A DNA stretch of 64,000 nucleotides from a bacterium (GCA_021810025.1 JAJZJS010000003.1:57234-121233); one strand, 5' to 3'; numbered from the stretch's first letter, positions 52,779-62,119 are shown. Translations and numbers: made by a program. The notes: generated from the sequence alone by a model not told the origin.

Positions 52779-54191
52779 TTATTTTATAGGAAGTTTTGCA
52801 GATTTGGGATATATTTTAAGATTTTTATCATTTTTCTCCCAGTATTTAAGAATTGGTTCGATTATTCTCCAACTTTGAAGGACATCTTCGCTGCTCGCAA
52901 AAAGACTTGAGTCGCCTCTTATGGCATCGATTAAGACACGTTCATAGGCGTCAGGATGATTTGGCTCAATAAAGTTGTTCTTGTAGCTAAAGTCCATGTT
53001 TACTGGCACTATTTTCGGATTTAAGCCTGGTTCTTTTACGTTTAAAACAATGTCTATCCCCTCGTTTGGTTGAATGCGGAAAGATAAAATATTTTGTTGT
53101 TTGGTGTCGTTGGGGCTAATAAAATAGATTTTAATTTCAGTTTGTTTAACATTGAGGGACTTCCCTGTTTCTAAATATATAGGGACGTTGTGCCATTCTT
53201 TTGAATTAATTGTTAATTTAATTTTAATATATGTCTCTGTCTTTGAATTTGGGTTATGGACTTCTTGTAGATAACCTTTATATTGACCTGCAACCAGATT
53301 ATTCTTTATGTCGAATAAACTTACTTCGTTGACTGACTTTAATAACTTTAGTTTATGCTTATGAATAAGAGAGCTGTCGTCTAAGTTATCGGGAACTTTC
53401 ATTGTCACAAGAGACAGTAATTGAATTAAGTGACTTTGAATTAAGTCTCGTAGCGCTCCGGTATGTTCATAAAAGTTTACTCTTTGTTCAATTCCTAATT
53501 TCTCAAGAGCGCTTATAGTTATTTTAGAAATATATTTATTACTCCAAAGGTCCTCAAAGATTGGATTATTCTTTCGAAAAGTAAGAATATTCTGTGCTGA
53601 TTCCTTGGCCAAATAATGATCAATTCGATAGATCTGATCCTCTTCAAAAAAGCGGGCGGTTTCTTTAATTAAGGCTTTTGCTGAATCTAGGTCCGACCCG
53701 AAGGGTTTTTCCATGAGGAGGAAGCTGTTGGCTTTATCATGGGAACATTTACTGTTTAAATTAACTATTCCTAACTTCTTAACAATTGGTTGTACTACGT
53801 TCGGCGGAACAGATAAATAGAAAAAGCGATTAAAACAGGTTTTATGTTTCGTCTCGTAATTATTTAAAGTTTGTTTTAAATTGAAAAATGATTTGGTGTC
53901 GTTGGGGTCAAATTTAATAACTTTAAAAATAGATTTAAACTTTTTTAGGACCGTTGGGTCACAGCTCTTGTTCTCTCCAATTATGCATAATTCCAGATCG
54001 CTTATAATTTGATCAGACTTAATGTCATTGCGACTAGTGCCTATAATTAATGTTTGGGGGGGCAATAAGCCATCTTTGAGAAGATGATAAAGAGCTGGCA
54101 GTACCTTTCTTTTAGCTAAGTCTCCACTAACTCCCAAGATGACAATAATTGGAGGTAAATATGTTTTTAAGAGCGTGTTTTTTGGAGCCAT
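52779..54191 (-). CDS. zwf: Glucose-6-phosphate 1-dehydrogenase
   Basis: A 470-aa enzyme, the first step of the oxidative pentose phosphate pathway, reducing NADP+. The nucleotide-binding loop is GVSGDLAKRKVLPAL, and the active site is RIDHYLAKESAQN (usually RIDHYLGKE; here Ala for Gly). LLMEKPFG and the C-terminal YERVLIDAI.GD.SLFA block are typical. Length is normal. It lies 1 nt after gnd and 4 nt before the MarP-like gene. Confidence 0.95.
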   Translation of the reverse strand: MAPKNTLLKTYLPPIIVILGVSGDLAKRKVLPALYHLLKDGLLPPQTLIIGTSRNDIKSDQIISDLELCIIGENKSCDPTVLKKFKSIFKVIKFDPNDTKSFFNLKQTLNNYETKHKTCFNRFFYLSVPPNVVQPIVKKLGIVNLNSKCSHDKANSFLLMEKPFGSDLDSAKALIKETARFFEEDQIYRIDHYLAKESAQNILTFRKNNPIFEDLWSNKYISKITISALEKLGIEQRVNFYEHTGALRDLIQSHLIQLLSLVTMKVPDNLDDSSLIHKHKLKLLKSVNEVSLFDIKNNLVAGQYKGYLQEVHNPNSKTETYIKIKLTINSKEWHNVPIYLETGKSLNVKQTEIKIYFISPNDTKQQNILSFRIQPNEGIDIVLNVKEPGLNPKIVPVNMDFSYKNNFIEPNHPDAYERVLIDAIRGDSSLFASSEDVLQSWRIIEPILKYWEKNDKNLKIYPKSAKLPIK

Positions 54192-54192
54192 C

Positions 54193-55098
54193 TTAGTTGT
54201 TTAAGTTATGTCCACCAAATTTATTTCGCATTGCGGATAAAAGTTTTGTGGCATAATTAATATCCCCATTTTGTGAATCAATTCTTTTTTGAAATGATAC
54301 TTCAATGGCGGGTAAAGGTATGGCTAGTTTTTGAGCTGTTTCAATTGACCATCGTGCTTCGCCCGATTCAGCTACAACTCCATTGATATTGTCGAGCTTA
54401 GGGTTCTCGGTCATTATTTCTTCTATGAGGCTATTCAGCCAAGAATTAACAACACTCCCATGTTGCCAAACTCTTGCTACTTTGGCTAAATCAATATTGG
54501 GGATTGGGCCTTCTTTAATTAAACGATACCCTTCGGCTAAACTCTCCATCATGCCGTATTCAACTGCATTGTGAACCATCTTTACGAAATGACCACTTCC
54601 ACTTGGACCATAATAATCAAAGTCTCCATTTGGAACAGACAAAATTATTAGAAAATCTTTAATTATTTCGAAATCTTCTTGTTTCCCTCCACACATCATT
54701 GAAAAACCGTTCCGATAGCCCCATACTCCGCCACTTACTCCAATATCGAAATAGCTTGAACCTTGATCTTGAACTTTTTTAGCCCGCTCTATACTTAAAC
54801 GGTAATCGGAATTCCCCCCATCAATAATGATGCTGTCTTTAGGTAGAATGGCTAGCCAGGCGTCGAGTTGCTCGTCGACTATTTCGGCTGGCAACATCAA
54901 CCATAATATAACTCTTTGGTTTTTAAAGTTATCTAAGACTTCTTCTTTGGTATAAGCTCCAATGGCTCCATGTTGAATTGCTTCATCAACGGGTTCAGGG
55001 CTTCTATTATGTGCCACCACCGTAACATCTTCGGTCTCAGCTAACTTTTGTGTAATTTGACTTCCCATTCGTCCTAATCCATGAACTGCTATTTTCAT
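54193..55098 (-). CDS. gnd: 6-phosphogluconate dehydrogenase, short (GntZ-like) form
   Basis: A 301-aa decarboxylating dehydrogenase that gives ribulose 5-phosphate. The nucleotide loop is GLGRMGSQI; substrate-binding blocks are DGGNSDYR, DIGVSGGVWGYRNGFSMMCGG and GSGHFVKMVHNAVEYGMM with the catalytic Lys and Asn. The short length is that of the GntZ/YqeC subgroup, which often prefers NAD+, rather than the 470-aa Gnd form. It overlaps pgl by 4 nt. Confidence 0.93.
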   Translation of the reverse strand: MKIAVHGLGRMGSQITQKLAETEDVTVVAHNRSPEPVDEAIQHGAIGAYTKEEVLDNFKNQRVILWLMLPAEIVDEQLDAWLAILPKDSIIIDGGNSDYRLSIERAKKVQDQGSSYFDIGVSGGVWGYRNGFSMMCGGKQEDFEIIKDFLIILSVPNGDFDYYGPSGSGHFVKMVHNAVEYGMMESLAEGYRLIKEGPIPNIDLAKVARVWQHGSVVNSWLNSLIEEIMTENPKLDNINGVVAESGEARWSIETAQKLAIPLPAIEVSFQKRIDSQNGDINYATKLLSAMRNKFGGHNLNN

Positions 55099-55760
55099 AT
55101 TGCTTCTCCTATTTGATCATTATATACCCGTACCCTTTTAATTTGCTGTAAAAATAGTCCGGGAATAGTATTAACGCTAGAATTATTAGAGTAAATTTTA
55201 TCAAGTGCTTCCCTTTTATCCGGACCATAACAAAAGACAGCAATATGATCGATCTGTTGTAGGGCCTTAAACGTAAGTGTAATTCGATCAAAATCTGCAG
55301 CCTGGTAAGTTGCAACCAGGTCTTTACTGTTTATGGCAGGACTGCTAGGGAGTATCCCGGCGATATGACCATCTTTGCCAATTCCAATCTGAGCTATCGT
55401 AAAATCAGATTGTCTAAGGGCAACTTCAAATCTATTGGCAAGTAAAGCTCCACTCGCTTCGATTGATATGTTTCTAAGAATTGTTTCAAATCGAGCTTGA
55501 CCCAGTTTCAGTCCGTTCTTTATGAGTTGATTGTAGTTAGACGGCTCAAAGTCAGCTGGCCCATATCGTTCATCGACAAGCAGTAACTCTAGATTAGACT
55601 TATATTGATCTGGTATCACATTCATTATGGCAATAGTATTGCCAATATTGGATCCTCCTGACACTAGCCAAAGAACCTTTTCTTGATTTGAAAGATGACT
55701 TAAAAGTTGATTGCCTAAATCAGTTAAGGCGCTCTCAAGCGGAATTTTAATAAACTTCAT
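55095..55760 (-). CDS. pgl: 6-phosphogluconolactonase
   Basis: A 221-aa member of the NagB/Pgl family. WLVSGGSN, LLVDERYGP...SNY and IGIGKDGHIAGILPSS are the family motifs. It hydrolyses the lactone made by Zwf. With gnd and zwf directly downstream it completes the oxidative branch in one operon (pgl-gnd-zwf). It starts 5 nt after the methyltransferase gene. Confidence 0.92.
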   Translation of the reverse strand: MKFIKIPLESALTDLGNQLLSHLSNQEKVLWLVSGGSNIGNTIAIMNVIPDQYKSNLELLLVDERYGPADFEPSNYNQLIKNGLKLGQARFETILRNISIEASGALLANRFEVALRQSDFTIAQIGIGKDGHIAGILPSSPAINSKDLVATYQAADFDRITLTFKALQQIDHIAVFCYGPDKREALDKIYSNNSSVNTIPGLFLQQIKRVRVYNDQIGEAI

Positions 55761-55765
55761 AAAGA

Positions 55766-56530
55766 TTATTTTTTAACAAGGATGAAAATGCTTGGACCGA
55801 AGCTGATTGTTGCTAACGGAGCCTGGAGATGTTTTTCAACTTTTGCTAAGGATTGAGCCTTAAGATGTTTTTTCAAAAAACTAGATCTAAGATTGGATAC
55901 TGATAATTTTTTTTCATATTTAAAGCCAGCTTCAATTAATTGGTTTTTTATTGTATTCGGATTATGATTTACGAATGGTGTATCGTCAGTGATGCCATTG
56001 GCAACGCTTCCCACTCGGATTGGAGTTTTAGATGGGCTCTTCAGTTTAGCTAATCGTTTCATGCGATTAATAAAATGAGCATTACTAGCAACTTCGATAA
56101 TAGCGAATCCTCCGGGTTGAAGAGCACGATAGATGTCTTTAAAAAGTTGTGTTGGATCAATAACGTGATGCGAAACCCGAACCATCAATATTAAATCAAG
56201 ACTATTATCGGGAGCAGGAATATAGTCTTTGCGGTCCAATAAAACATAATCAATTTTTTGGGAGTGAATAAATTTTTTACGAGCAATATCCAATTGCTTA
56301 GTAGAAGGATCTACTAAAATGACTTTATCGCTATATTTTAAAAGGGCCTCGCTGAGACGTCCGTAGCCTCCTCCAAAATCCATGGCTATTTTAAAACGTT
56401 TTCCGGTTAGTAATTTATCGATTGCGCTAATCTCAGACAGATGTTCGTACTGTCGACTTTTCCAGAAATCTTCATAAAAATGCTTTTCATCATCATAAAA
56501 ATCGATCTTATTTAAGTCTTTTTCGGGCAT
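55766..56530 (-). CDS. Class I SAM-dependent methyltransferase
   Basis: A 254-aa methyltransferase. The SAM motif I is AMDFGGGYGRLSEAL, the acidic residue is in ILVDPS, and the following SLDLILMVRVSHHV and LQPGGFAIIEVAS blocks fit the Methyltransf_11 type. The substrate is unknown. Its place between the cytochrome b and pentose phosphate genes, with a polyprenyl synthase nearby, makes a quinone precursor or lipid conceivable, but it lacks UbiE/MenG signatures that I can recognise. Confidence 0.8.
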   Translation of the reverse strand: MPEKDLNKIDFYDDEKHFYEDFWKSRQYEHLSEISAIDKLLTGKRFKIAMDFGGGYGRLSEALLKYSDKVILVDPSTKQLDIARKKFIHSQKIDYVLLDRKDYIPAPDNSLDLILMVRVSHHVIDPTQLFKDIYRALQPGGFAIIEVASNAHFINRMKRLAKLKSPSKTPIRVGSVANGITDDTPFVNHNPNTIKNQLIEAGFKYEKKLSVSNLRSSFLKKHLKAQSLAKVEKHLQAPLATISFGPSIFILVKK

Positions 56531-56600
56531 GTGTTCCTTTTCTTCTATTTTTACTATATTATCTGTTTTTAAAGATTAAATAAAGAGTATTTTATAAAAC

Positions 56601-58367
56601 CTATGGCTTGTTCTTATACCATTTTCTCCAAATTATTTTATAAATCGGGATAATTTTTGGAATACTAGATAAACCTGGAATAAGTGGCACTAATAGTAAC
56701 AACAAGGTGCTTACTCCAGTTAGATAAATTGCAATTAAATCGACGTTCACGGAAGTACTAAAACCCGGAATTTGATACCAAAGCGCGTATAGCCATAACC
56801 AGGGTTGTCCTGGGTAGGAACCGCTTTCGTTCATTACTCCCCATTGAGTTCCATAGAGATGATTAGCTTTGGCAACTTGTGAAAAGTAGTTACCGTCTTC
56901 AATAAATAGTAAAGGTTTAGTGTAGTTGGTGCCATAAAATTGTTGTTGACTTAAAAGAGAGGTATCGATTGCTCCAGATTGAGCATAACTTAATTCAGAG
57001 CTCAACAATTCTGGAACTGGACCGGATTTAGTGTTTGCAAAAAGAGGTTTATTGTTGACTATCTTAACTTGATCTAGACTATTCATAACGCTAGTTGTCC
57101 AAGCCATCTTTTGATCATCACTTGCAGATTCGTACTGTTTTAGAGCGGCTTTAAGTTTTGGATTTGAATAATCTAATTTCGATAAGGGGCCTAAAACAAA
57201 TGTTTGAGCAGGATTAATTTTTTGATGAACCCCAACCAATAATTGCCAAGATATTCCACCAAGTTTTTGAACATTTTCAATGCCGTGATTATATGGAGGA
57301 CCATATTGAGCGGTTTCGCTTGTCCCATTTAGCTCACTAAGAGTTGTGGCGATAAAATCTTTTGGAGCGATCGTAGACCAACTTTTTATAGTGACTGGTG
57401 GATCATCGGGAGACGATAGAAGTGCTGCAAGCGAAATGATTAAAATTAATACAATAACAGTAGCGATAAAGCCTTCTTGGATAATGTCATATTTACGGTT
57501 TGGACCTCGCCATTTTTTGGACTCAATTATTTTCAGCCTGGCTGGAGTTATATTATTTTTGCGAGCCTTAATTACTGGGTGTACGACGCCTCTCTTTCGA
57601 ACCATAATAATATGGATTGCAATAATTAGAATAAGAGCAATCGGTATTAATAAAATATGCCAGGCTATCATCTGGCCAAAATTCATTAAATTAAAGAAAG
57701 ATCCTAAACCAGTAGCGTTAATGGCATCTTTACCATTGGTTGAAATCCATTGAGAATCAAAGTTTTGTTGACTTAGGTATCCCGTAAAAGCTTCTAAAAT
57801 TGAAACGGCAAAGGCTAAGACCCCAGTCATCCAAGTCAAAAGTCTTTTTCCTCTCCAGGCCGACATCCAAAACTTTCCCCATAAATGGATAACCATAAAA
57901 GCCATGAATAATTCTACACCCCAAAGGTGAACACTGTTAAAGAAGTGCCCGACGCTACTTTCGTGCCACCAGTTAACTCCCCCAATTGCCAGTATTAATC
58001 CCGAAAGAATTACAACAAACAAGGCCGCTAAAGTAGCCACACCGAAAACATAAATCCAAGAAGCAACATAGGCTGGTTGTTCGTCTGGCAATAATTGTTT
58101 GAGAGTAAAGTTTCGTAAAATTAATCGTCTAAGACGAGCAGTCCACATCTTGCTATCAAGTGGTTCGTCTGGAAGAGGCTTTTGTTCTTCATTTTTAGGT
58201 TCAAGATACTTTCCTTTTGGAAAAGGCAGTAGAACGGCCAGTCCAAAAATAACGATCATGATAGCTATAATGATCAGGTTGGCCAATGAAATACTTAAAA
58301 ATGACCAGTGTAAATAATGTCCAGGGTGATTCAAGTTAATTAAGCTGGAAAAATTCTTAAAATACAT
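56601..58367 (-). CDS. Cytochrome b (b6-like heme pocket) with large external insertion
   Basis: A 588-aa membrane protein. After an N-terminal helix (about 23-48) and a polar stretch, the cytochrome b domain covers residues 100-260. Four heme-ligand His are visible: His147 and His161 (spacing 14), His237 and His252 (spacing 15, as in b6-type proteins). The second half lacks the PEWY-type quinol-site motif. Instead about 210 external residues (320-530) are inserted before a last membrane helix. No Rieske or cytochrome c1 gene is near. It likely moves electrons across the membrane between quinone and an unknown partner. It overlaps the polyprenyl synthase gene by 11 nt. Confidence 0.8.
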   Translation of the reverse strand: MYFKNFSSLINLNHPGHYLHWSFLSISLANLIIIAIMIVIFGLAVLLPFPKGKYLEPKNEEQKPLPDEPLDSKMWTARLRRLILRNFTLKQLLPDEQPAYVASWIYVFGVATLAALFVVILSGLILAIGGVNWWHESSVGHFFNSVHLWGVELFMAFMVIHLWGKFWMSAWRGKRLLTWMTGVLAFAVSILEAFTGYLSQQNFDSQWISTNGKDAINATGLGSFFNLMNFGQMIAWHILLIPIALILIIAIHIIMVRKRGVVHPVIKARKNNITPARLKIIESKKWRGPNRKYDIIQEGFIATVIVLILIISLAALLSSPDDPPVTIKSWSTIAPKDFIATTLSELNGTSETAQYGPPYNHGIENVQKLGGISWQLLVGVHQKINPAQTFVLGPLSKLDYSNPKLKAALKQYESASDDQKMAWTTSVMNSLDQVKIVNNKPLFANTKSGPVPELLSSELSYAQSGAIDTSLLSQQQFYGTNYTKPLLFIEDGNYFSQVAKANHLYGTQWGVMNESGSYPGQPWLWLYALWYQIPGFSTSVNVDLIAIYLTGVSTLLLLLVPLIPGLSSIPKIIPIYKIIWRKWYKNKP

Positions 58368-59439
58368 CTTTATTTAATTTATTATAATCCTTATCGATTT
58401 TATTCAAAATAAACTTAAGTTTAGGACGGTCAACTGGGTTTACTTGAAGATCGATTGAATCTTTAAGAAAATTAAAACAAAAAACTTTGATTGGATCAAG
58501 GCTTGGTTGCTTTACTTTATCTAGAGATCGAAGAGATTTAAGAAGGTGAGAATGAATAAACCGAAGCATTTTAGCGGTTATTCCTTCTTGAATTAAGAGC
58601 TTTGGTATTTGCGCATAATCAATATTATGACTAAGAATTGATGTCATTAGATAAGGATTTTGCTCTTTTAAAAGAAGATAAGGATAGGTAAAATTGCCTT
58701 CATAGAAATCCTTCAGGACATCTTTTTGAAGTAGTTCTTGGCTGGAGTATATGTCCAGGAGATCATCCATCAATTGATAAAAGACACCAAAGTATTGACC
58801 AAACTTTTCTAAATAAAGAAGCTGAGATTGATTGTAGTTACCCAAAATACCACCAATTAAGGTACCTTTTTGAAACAATGCTGCGGTTTTGCCTTCAATG
58901 GCTTTCAGGTAAGATTTTATCGATCGATTTGGATTATGTTGATCTTGTAATTCAAGTTGCTGACCTTCGCACATCATGATATAACTTGTTGCTAGTTGAT
59001 AGTTAATACGTGGGTCAAGCTCAGAGCTGCTAAGAAATGCTTGTCCAACTAAATAATCGCCACCAACAAGAGCTTTGGCGGAACCATAGTTTGCATTGAT
59101 GGTTGGTTGGTTATGTCTAGTTAAGGACTTATCGATAATATCATCATGGATTAAGCTACTTTGATGAAGTAATTCAAGCGCTGTTGCGGCCTGGACTAGA
59201 GGGTCGTTATTATTGGAGTTAGCTCTAGCAACACTTAAGCACAATATTGGTCTTAGTTTTTTAGATTTTTTTAAAAAGTCAGGTTTAATCAGGCGGCTAT
59301 TAATGTTGGGCTCTAAAACGGTTGCTTGAATAAGTTGATCGACCGCCGCCAGTAAGTCTGAGATTTGATAAGTGTTAATAAGCGAACTAAGCTTCGGCCT
59401 CATTGGTCTAAATATAACATATAGAATAAGCTTAGACAT
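58357..59439 (-). CDS. Polyprenyl diphosphate synthase
   Basis: A 360-aa trans-prenyltransferase. The two Asp-rich motifs are LIHDDIIDKS and MDDLLDIY, with GGDYLVGQAFL between them. Product length (for quinone side chain or heme O precursor) cannot be read from sequence. The frame starts at ATG 59439 with GAGGAC upstream; a second ATG at 59403 (MRPKLSSL) would remove 12 residues and is also plausible. First gene of the minus-strand redox operon and divergent from the ctaB cluster, whose enzyme needs farnesyl diphosphate. Confidence 0.9.
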   Translation of the reverse strand: MSKLILYVIFRPMRPKLSSLINTYQISDLLAAVDQLIQATVLEPNINSRLIKPDFLKKSKKLRPILCLSVARANSNNNDPLVQAATALELLHQSSLIHDDIIDKSLTRHNQPTINANYGSAKALVGGDYLVGQAFLSSSELDPRINYQLATSYIMMCEGQQLELQDQHNPNRSIKSYLKAIEGKTAALFQKGTLIGGILGNYNQSQLLYLEKFGQYFGVFYQLMDDLLDIYSSQELLQKDVLKDFYEGNFTYPYLLLKEQNPYLMTSILSHNIDYAQIPKLLIQEGITAKMLRFIHSHLLKSLRSLDKVKQPSLDPIKVFCFNFLKDSIDLQVNPVDRPKLKFILNKIDKDYNKLNKDVF

Positions 59440-59481
59440 TTTGTCCTCATGCTAAAATAGAATGAGCTAAGAGTAACTTAT

Positions 59482-59766
59482 ATGAATCTACCAAAAAAAA
59501 ATTGTCTTTTAATACTAGTTAGATTAATTTTTATTTTTAGCGCAGTTGGTTATTTAAGAACATTGCATTTTCCCCCTTTTGAAACGCCTGGGATTATTGT
59601 TGAAAAAGAGTTTAATTTAATTATGTTAGCTTTGCTTTTATCATCGGTGGTCTTTATCTTAGTTTTTGAAATTCTTTGGATCACGCCTAATTTGAACCGA
59701 AGAATCATGCTATCTACTCAAACTGTTGATAATTATCTTTCACCTCAGGGCGATGGCGGAATTTGA
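59482..59766 (+). CDS. Small two-helix membrane protein before ctaB
   Basis: A 94-aa protein with two membrane helices (about residues 8-27 and 44-70) and a polar C-terminus. The second helix and the LWITPNLNRR end recall the helical hairpin of oxidase subunit II, but there is no CuA or cupredoxin part and I do not assign it. It overlaps ctaB by 4 nt, so it is probably coupled to heme O synthesis or an oxidase. Confidence 0.6.
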   Translation: MNLPKKNCLLILVRLIFIFSAVGYLRTLHFPPFETPGIIVEKEFNLIMLALLLSSVVFILVFEILWITPNLNRRIMLSTQTVDNYLSPQGDGGI

Positions 59767-60614
59767 TGCTTCGTCTTAAACAGTTTTATACTCTCACTAA
59801 ACCCGGAATAATTTATGGTAATACTCTGACGGTTCTAGCAGGATATCTATATGCTTCAGATTGGAAAATTGATTTTTTAAAATTGATTGCGGTTACAATT
59901 GGTAGCGCTCTAGTTATTGGTTCAGCCGGAGTGATCAACAATATATTAGATCGGACAATTGATCAAAGGATGGATCGGACTAAGCAAAGGCCATTAATTA
60001 GTGGCGCTATTACTTTTAAGGAAGCGCTTTGGTTCGGAACTCTACTTGCCATTTTAGGTTTTGGACTTCTGCTCCTAACAAATTATTTAGTGCTGGTCTT
60101 AGGAATAGTTGGATATTTGGACTATTTAGTACTGTATAGTTATTTCAAACGAAGATCTCGATTCAGTACTTTAGTTGGAACAATATCTGGAGCAGTTCCG
60201 TTGGTGGCAGGCTATGAAACTTATCTCGATAAACTCAATTTAATAGCATTGATACTCTTTTTATTTATGGTTTTTTGGCAAATGGTTCACTTTTATGCCA
60301 TTGCTATTAATCGGATCAAAGAATATAAAAAGGCCCAGATACCTCTCAACCCAATCGTCAAAAGTATCAATAATACCATCTTACAAATAAGGTTATTTTA
60401 TCTTGGATTAGTGATTGATCTAATTCTGTTAGGATTGTACGGAGGTATAAGTTTAGTTGTTGATTTGATTGGAGGCTTGATTCTTTTATATTGGTCAAGT
60501 TTCATATTTCAAAGTATGGATCCTAAGTCTTACAAATCTTGGGCTCAAAGAATCTTTAAAATGTCGCTTATTTTTCTTTTAGTTTTTTCGTTTCTAATAG
60601 TCTTGCCAAAATAA
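59763..60614 (+). CDS. ctaB: Protoheme IX farnesyltransferase (heme O synthase)
   Basis: A 283-aa UbiA-family enzyme with about nine membrane helices that attaches farnesyl to heme b. The first Asp-rich motif NNILDRTIDQRMDRTKQRPL is the CtaB/CyoE signature, and the second region contains DYLVLYSYFKRRSRFST and GTISGAVPLVAGY. MVFWQMVHFYAIAI is also typical. Its presence implies a heme O-containing (bo3-type) oxidase elsewhere in the genome; cyo genes are known in some Saccharibacteria. Confidence 0.93.
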   Translation: MMLRLKQFYTLTKPGIIYGNTLTVLAGYLYASDWKIDFLKLIAVTIGSALVIGSAGVINNILDRTIDQRMDRTKQRPLISGAITFKEALWFGTLLAILGFGLLLLTNYLVLVLGIVGYLDYLVLYSYFKRRSRFSTLVGTISGAVPLVAGYETYLDKLNLIALILFLFMVFWQMVHFYAIAINRIKEYKKAQIPLNPIVKSINNTILQIRLFYLGLVIDLILLGLYGGISLVVDLIGGLILLYWSSFIFQSMDPKSYKSWAQRIFKMSLIFLLVFSFLIVLPK

Positions 60615-60638
60615 AACAACGGGCATAGAATAGTAGTT

Positions 60639-60920
60639 ATGGTTTTACTAGCTCATGTCATTATAGCTTTAAGCAGTATTATTTTTAGTACCTGGTTGTT
60701 GTTTAGGCCATCTCGAATCAAGTATATAATAGACGTTGTTTTGATAGTATCAACCTTGATTAGTGGAACTTATTTGGTTGTAATTAGTCACTCCCCCTTA
60801 CTCCCTTCTTGTGAGGCGGGCTTAACCTACTTGCTAGTTGTTTCTATTTTGATATATTTCTCCTACCGCAGATTTAGCAAGGATTTAGTTCAACAAACGG
60901 TAAGAGTTAAAAAAGATTAG
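60639..60920 (+). CDS. Small three-helix membrane protein after ctaB
   Basis: A 93-aa protein with three hydrophobic segments (about residues 2-20, 28-50 and 58-75). It has a His in the first helix (MVLLAHVII) and an SHSPLLPSCEAG loop with another His and a Cys. These could bind heme or metal, but I recognise no family. Twenty-four nt after ctaB on the same strand; it overlaps the convergent gene by 4 nt. Confidence 0.6.
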   Translation: MVLLAHVIIALSSIIFSTWLLFRPSRIKYIIDVVLIVSTLISGTYLVVISHSPLLPSCEAGLTYLLVVSILIYFSYRRFSKDLVQQTVRVKKD

Positions 60921-61390
60921 TTCGGGTTGAGCGGAGCTACAACGGCTACATTTTCTTGGTTAGGGTTTACTAAGAAACCAGTTTTCCCTTCGGTAACAGA
61001 CACTACTGGCATTTGATAGGTTTGTGCTATTTTATCGTAATGTGCTATTTGAGCTGCACCATTATCCCCTAAGGAATGAATGTTAGGAGCTTGTTCCCAA
61101 AAGGCAAAATACCTACCATCAGTACTATTAACAACTAGAGGATCATGAATAATTTCAGTAGTGCTGTCGTTTAAGGGTATATTGCCGTTGAGGGCAACAA
61201 TATGATCCGTAGCCAATTCATTAGTAAGGGCTTGGATTGGAGTCTCTGATTTAGAAGGTTTTGTATTATGACCGTTTTCGAACACAACCTTTCCTAAAAC
61301 CATTCCGAGCACTAAGCCTCCCACTAAGTAGACTTTATTTAATTTTTTGAGATGTCGTTCTCTTTTAGATTGTCTCGATATATTTTCCAT
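60917..61390 (-). CDS. Membrane-anchored extracytoplasmic protein, unknown
   Basis: A 157-aa protein with a basic N-terminus (RQSKRERHLKK), one membrane helix (about residues 20-38) and about 115 external residues without cysteines. There are blocks such as DGRYFAFWEQAPNIHSLG and VSVTEGKTGFLVNP but no known domain. A consensus promoter and AAAGGAG ribosome-binding site are directly upstream, so it is probably well expressed. Confidence 0.65.
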   Translation of the reverse strand: MENISRQSKRERHLKKLNKVYLVGGLVLGMVLGKVVFENGHNTKPSKSETPIQALTNELATDHIVALNGNIPLNDSTTEIIHDPLVVNSTDGRYFAFWEQAPNIHSLGDNGAAQIAHYDKIAQTYQMPVVSVTEGKTGFLVNPNQENVAVVAPLNPN

Positions 61391-61410
61391 ACAGCTCCTT
61401 TAAGTGCACT

Positions 61411-61439
61411 ATTATATTACTTATGCATAAAAAAGTCAA
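61411..61439 (-). promoter_or_regulatory. Consensus promoter of the gene at 60917-61390
   Basis: On the minus strand TTGACT (61439-61434), a 17-nt spacer and TATAAT (61416-61411), then AAAGGAG before the ATG. Confidence 0.75.
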
Positions 61440-61642
61440 TATATGAGCATTGCCTTTAGTCCTTAATCATGATTAATTTCAAAGAGCTGATAACTAAAGC
61501 TATACTTAAAGATTAAAACTACGTCTGATGATTGACATTAGGTCATTTAATAATTGATTGAGTAAAAACTCTATAATTTTATGTGGATTTGGAACCGTTT
61601 CTCAATATTCTGTTTTTATATTAAACTACGATTTTTCTCTAT

Positions 61643-62119
61643 TTATATCACTTGTCCTGGGTTTAAATTAATTAAAATATTCCCTCTTAATTTATTTGTT
61701 TCTAGAATAGTGAGTTTTGCTAAATATTCAAATGAGGGGCTATTAATGTTTAATTGACTTGCAAGCGTAAGAGCATGATTCAAATCTTCTGTTTCGTTTA
61801 ATATGCGATTAGTCTCAGTTCGAAATCTATTGTATCTCGACCGAAAAGACCAGCGTCGAATTAATTGATCAAATCCCAGATGATAATAGAGGCCAAATTG
61901 CCCTACTGCTTTTTGATACATGATATCTTCGTTGGTTCGAATTGACCAAACATCATCATTCGGCTCTAAAATATTATGAGCTATGATAAGTTCTCCAATT
62001 TTAAATTGAACAAATTCTCCCTGAGAAACATATTTTTCGAGTTGACCTGACGATGAAGCTTCTTCTAGATGGAAATCAAGTTCATTGACAAATGACCTTT
62101 TAAGCATACTTGGTCTCAT
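61643..62119 (-). CDS. Cytoplasmic protein of unknown function
   Basis: A 158-aa soluble protein with no signal peptide or membrane helix and no cysteines. It is mixed alpha/beta with an acidic first half and an Arg-rich middle (LIRRWSFRSRYNRFRTETNR). I recognise no family. It is divergent from whiB with about 73 nt between, so the two may share a control region. About 250 bp downstream, towards 61390, hold no gene that I can see. Confidence 0.5.
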   Translation of the reverse strand: MRPSMLKRSFVNELDFHLEEASSSGQLEKYVSQGEFVQFKIGELIIAHNILEPNDDVWSIRTNEDIMYQKAVGQFGLYYHLGFDQLIRRWSFRSRYNRFRTETNRILNETEDLNHALTLASQLNINSPSFEYLAKLTILETNKLRGNILINLNPGQVI

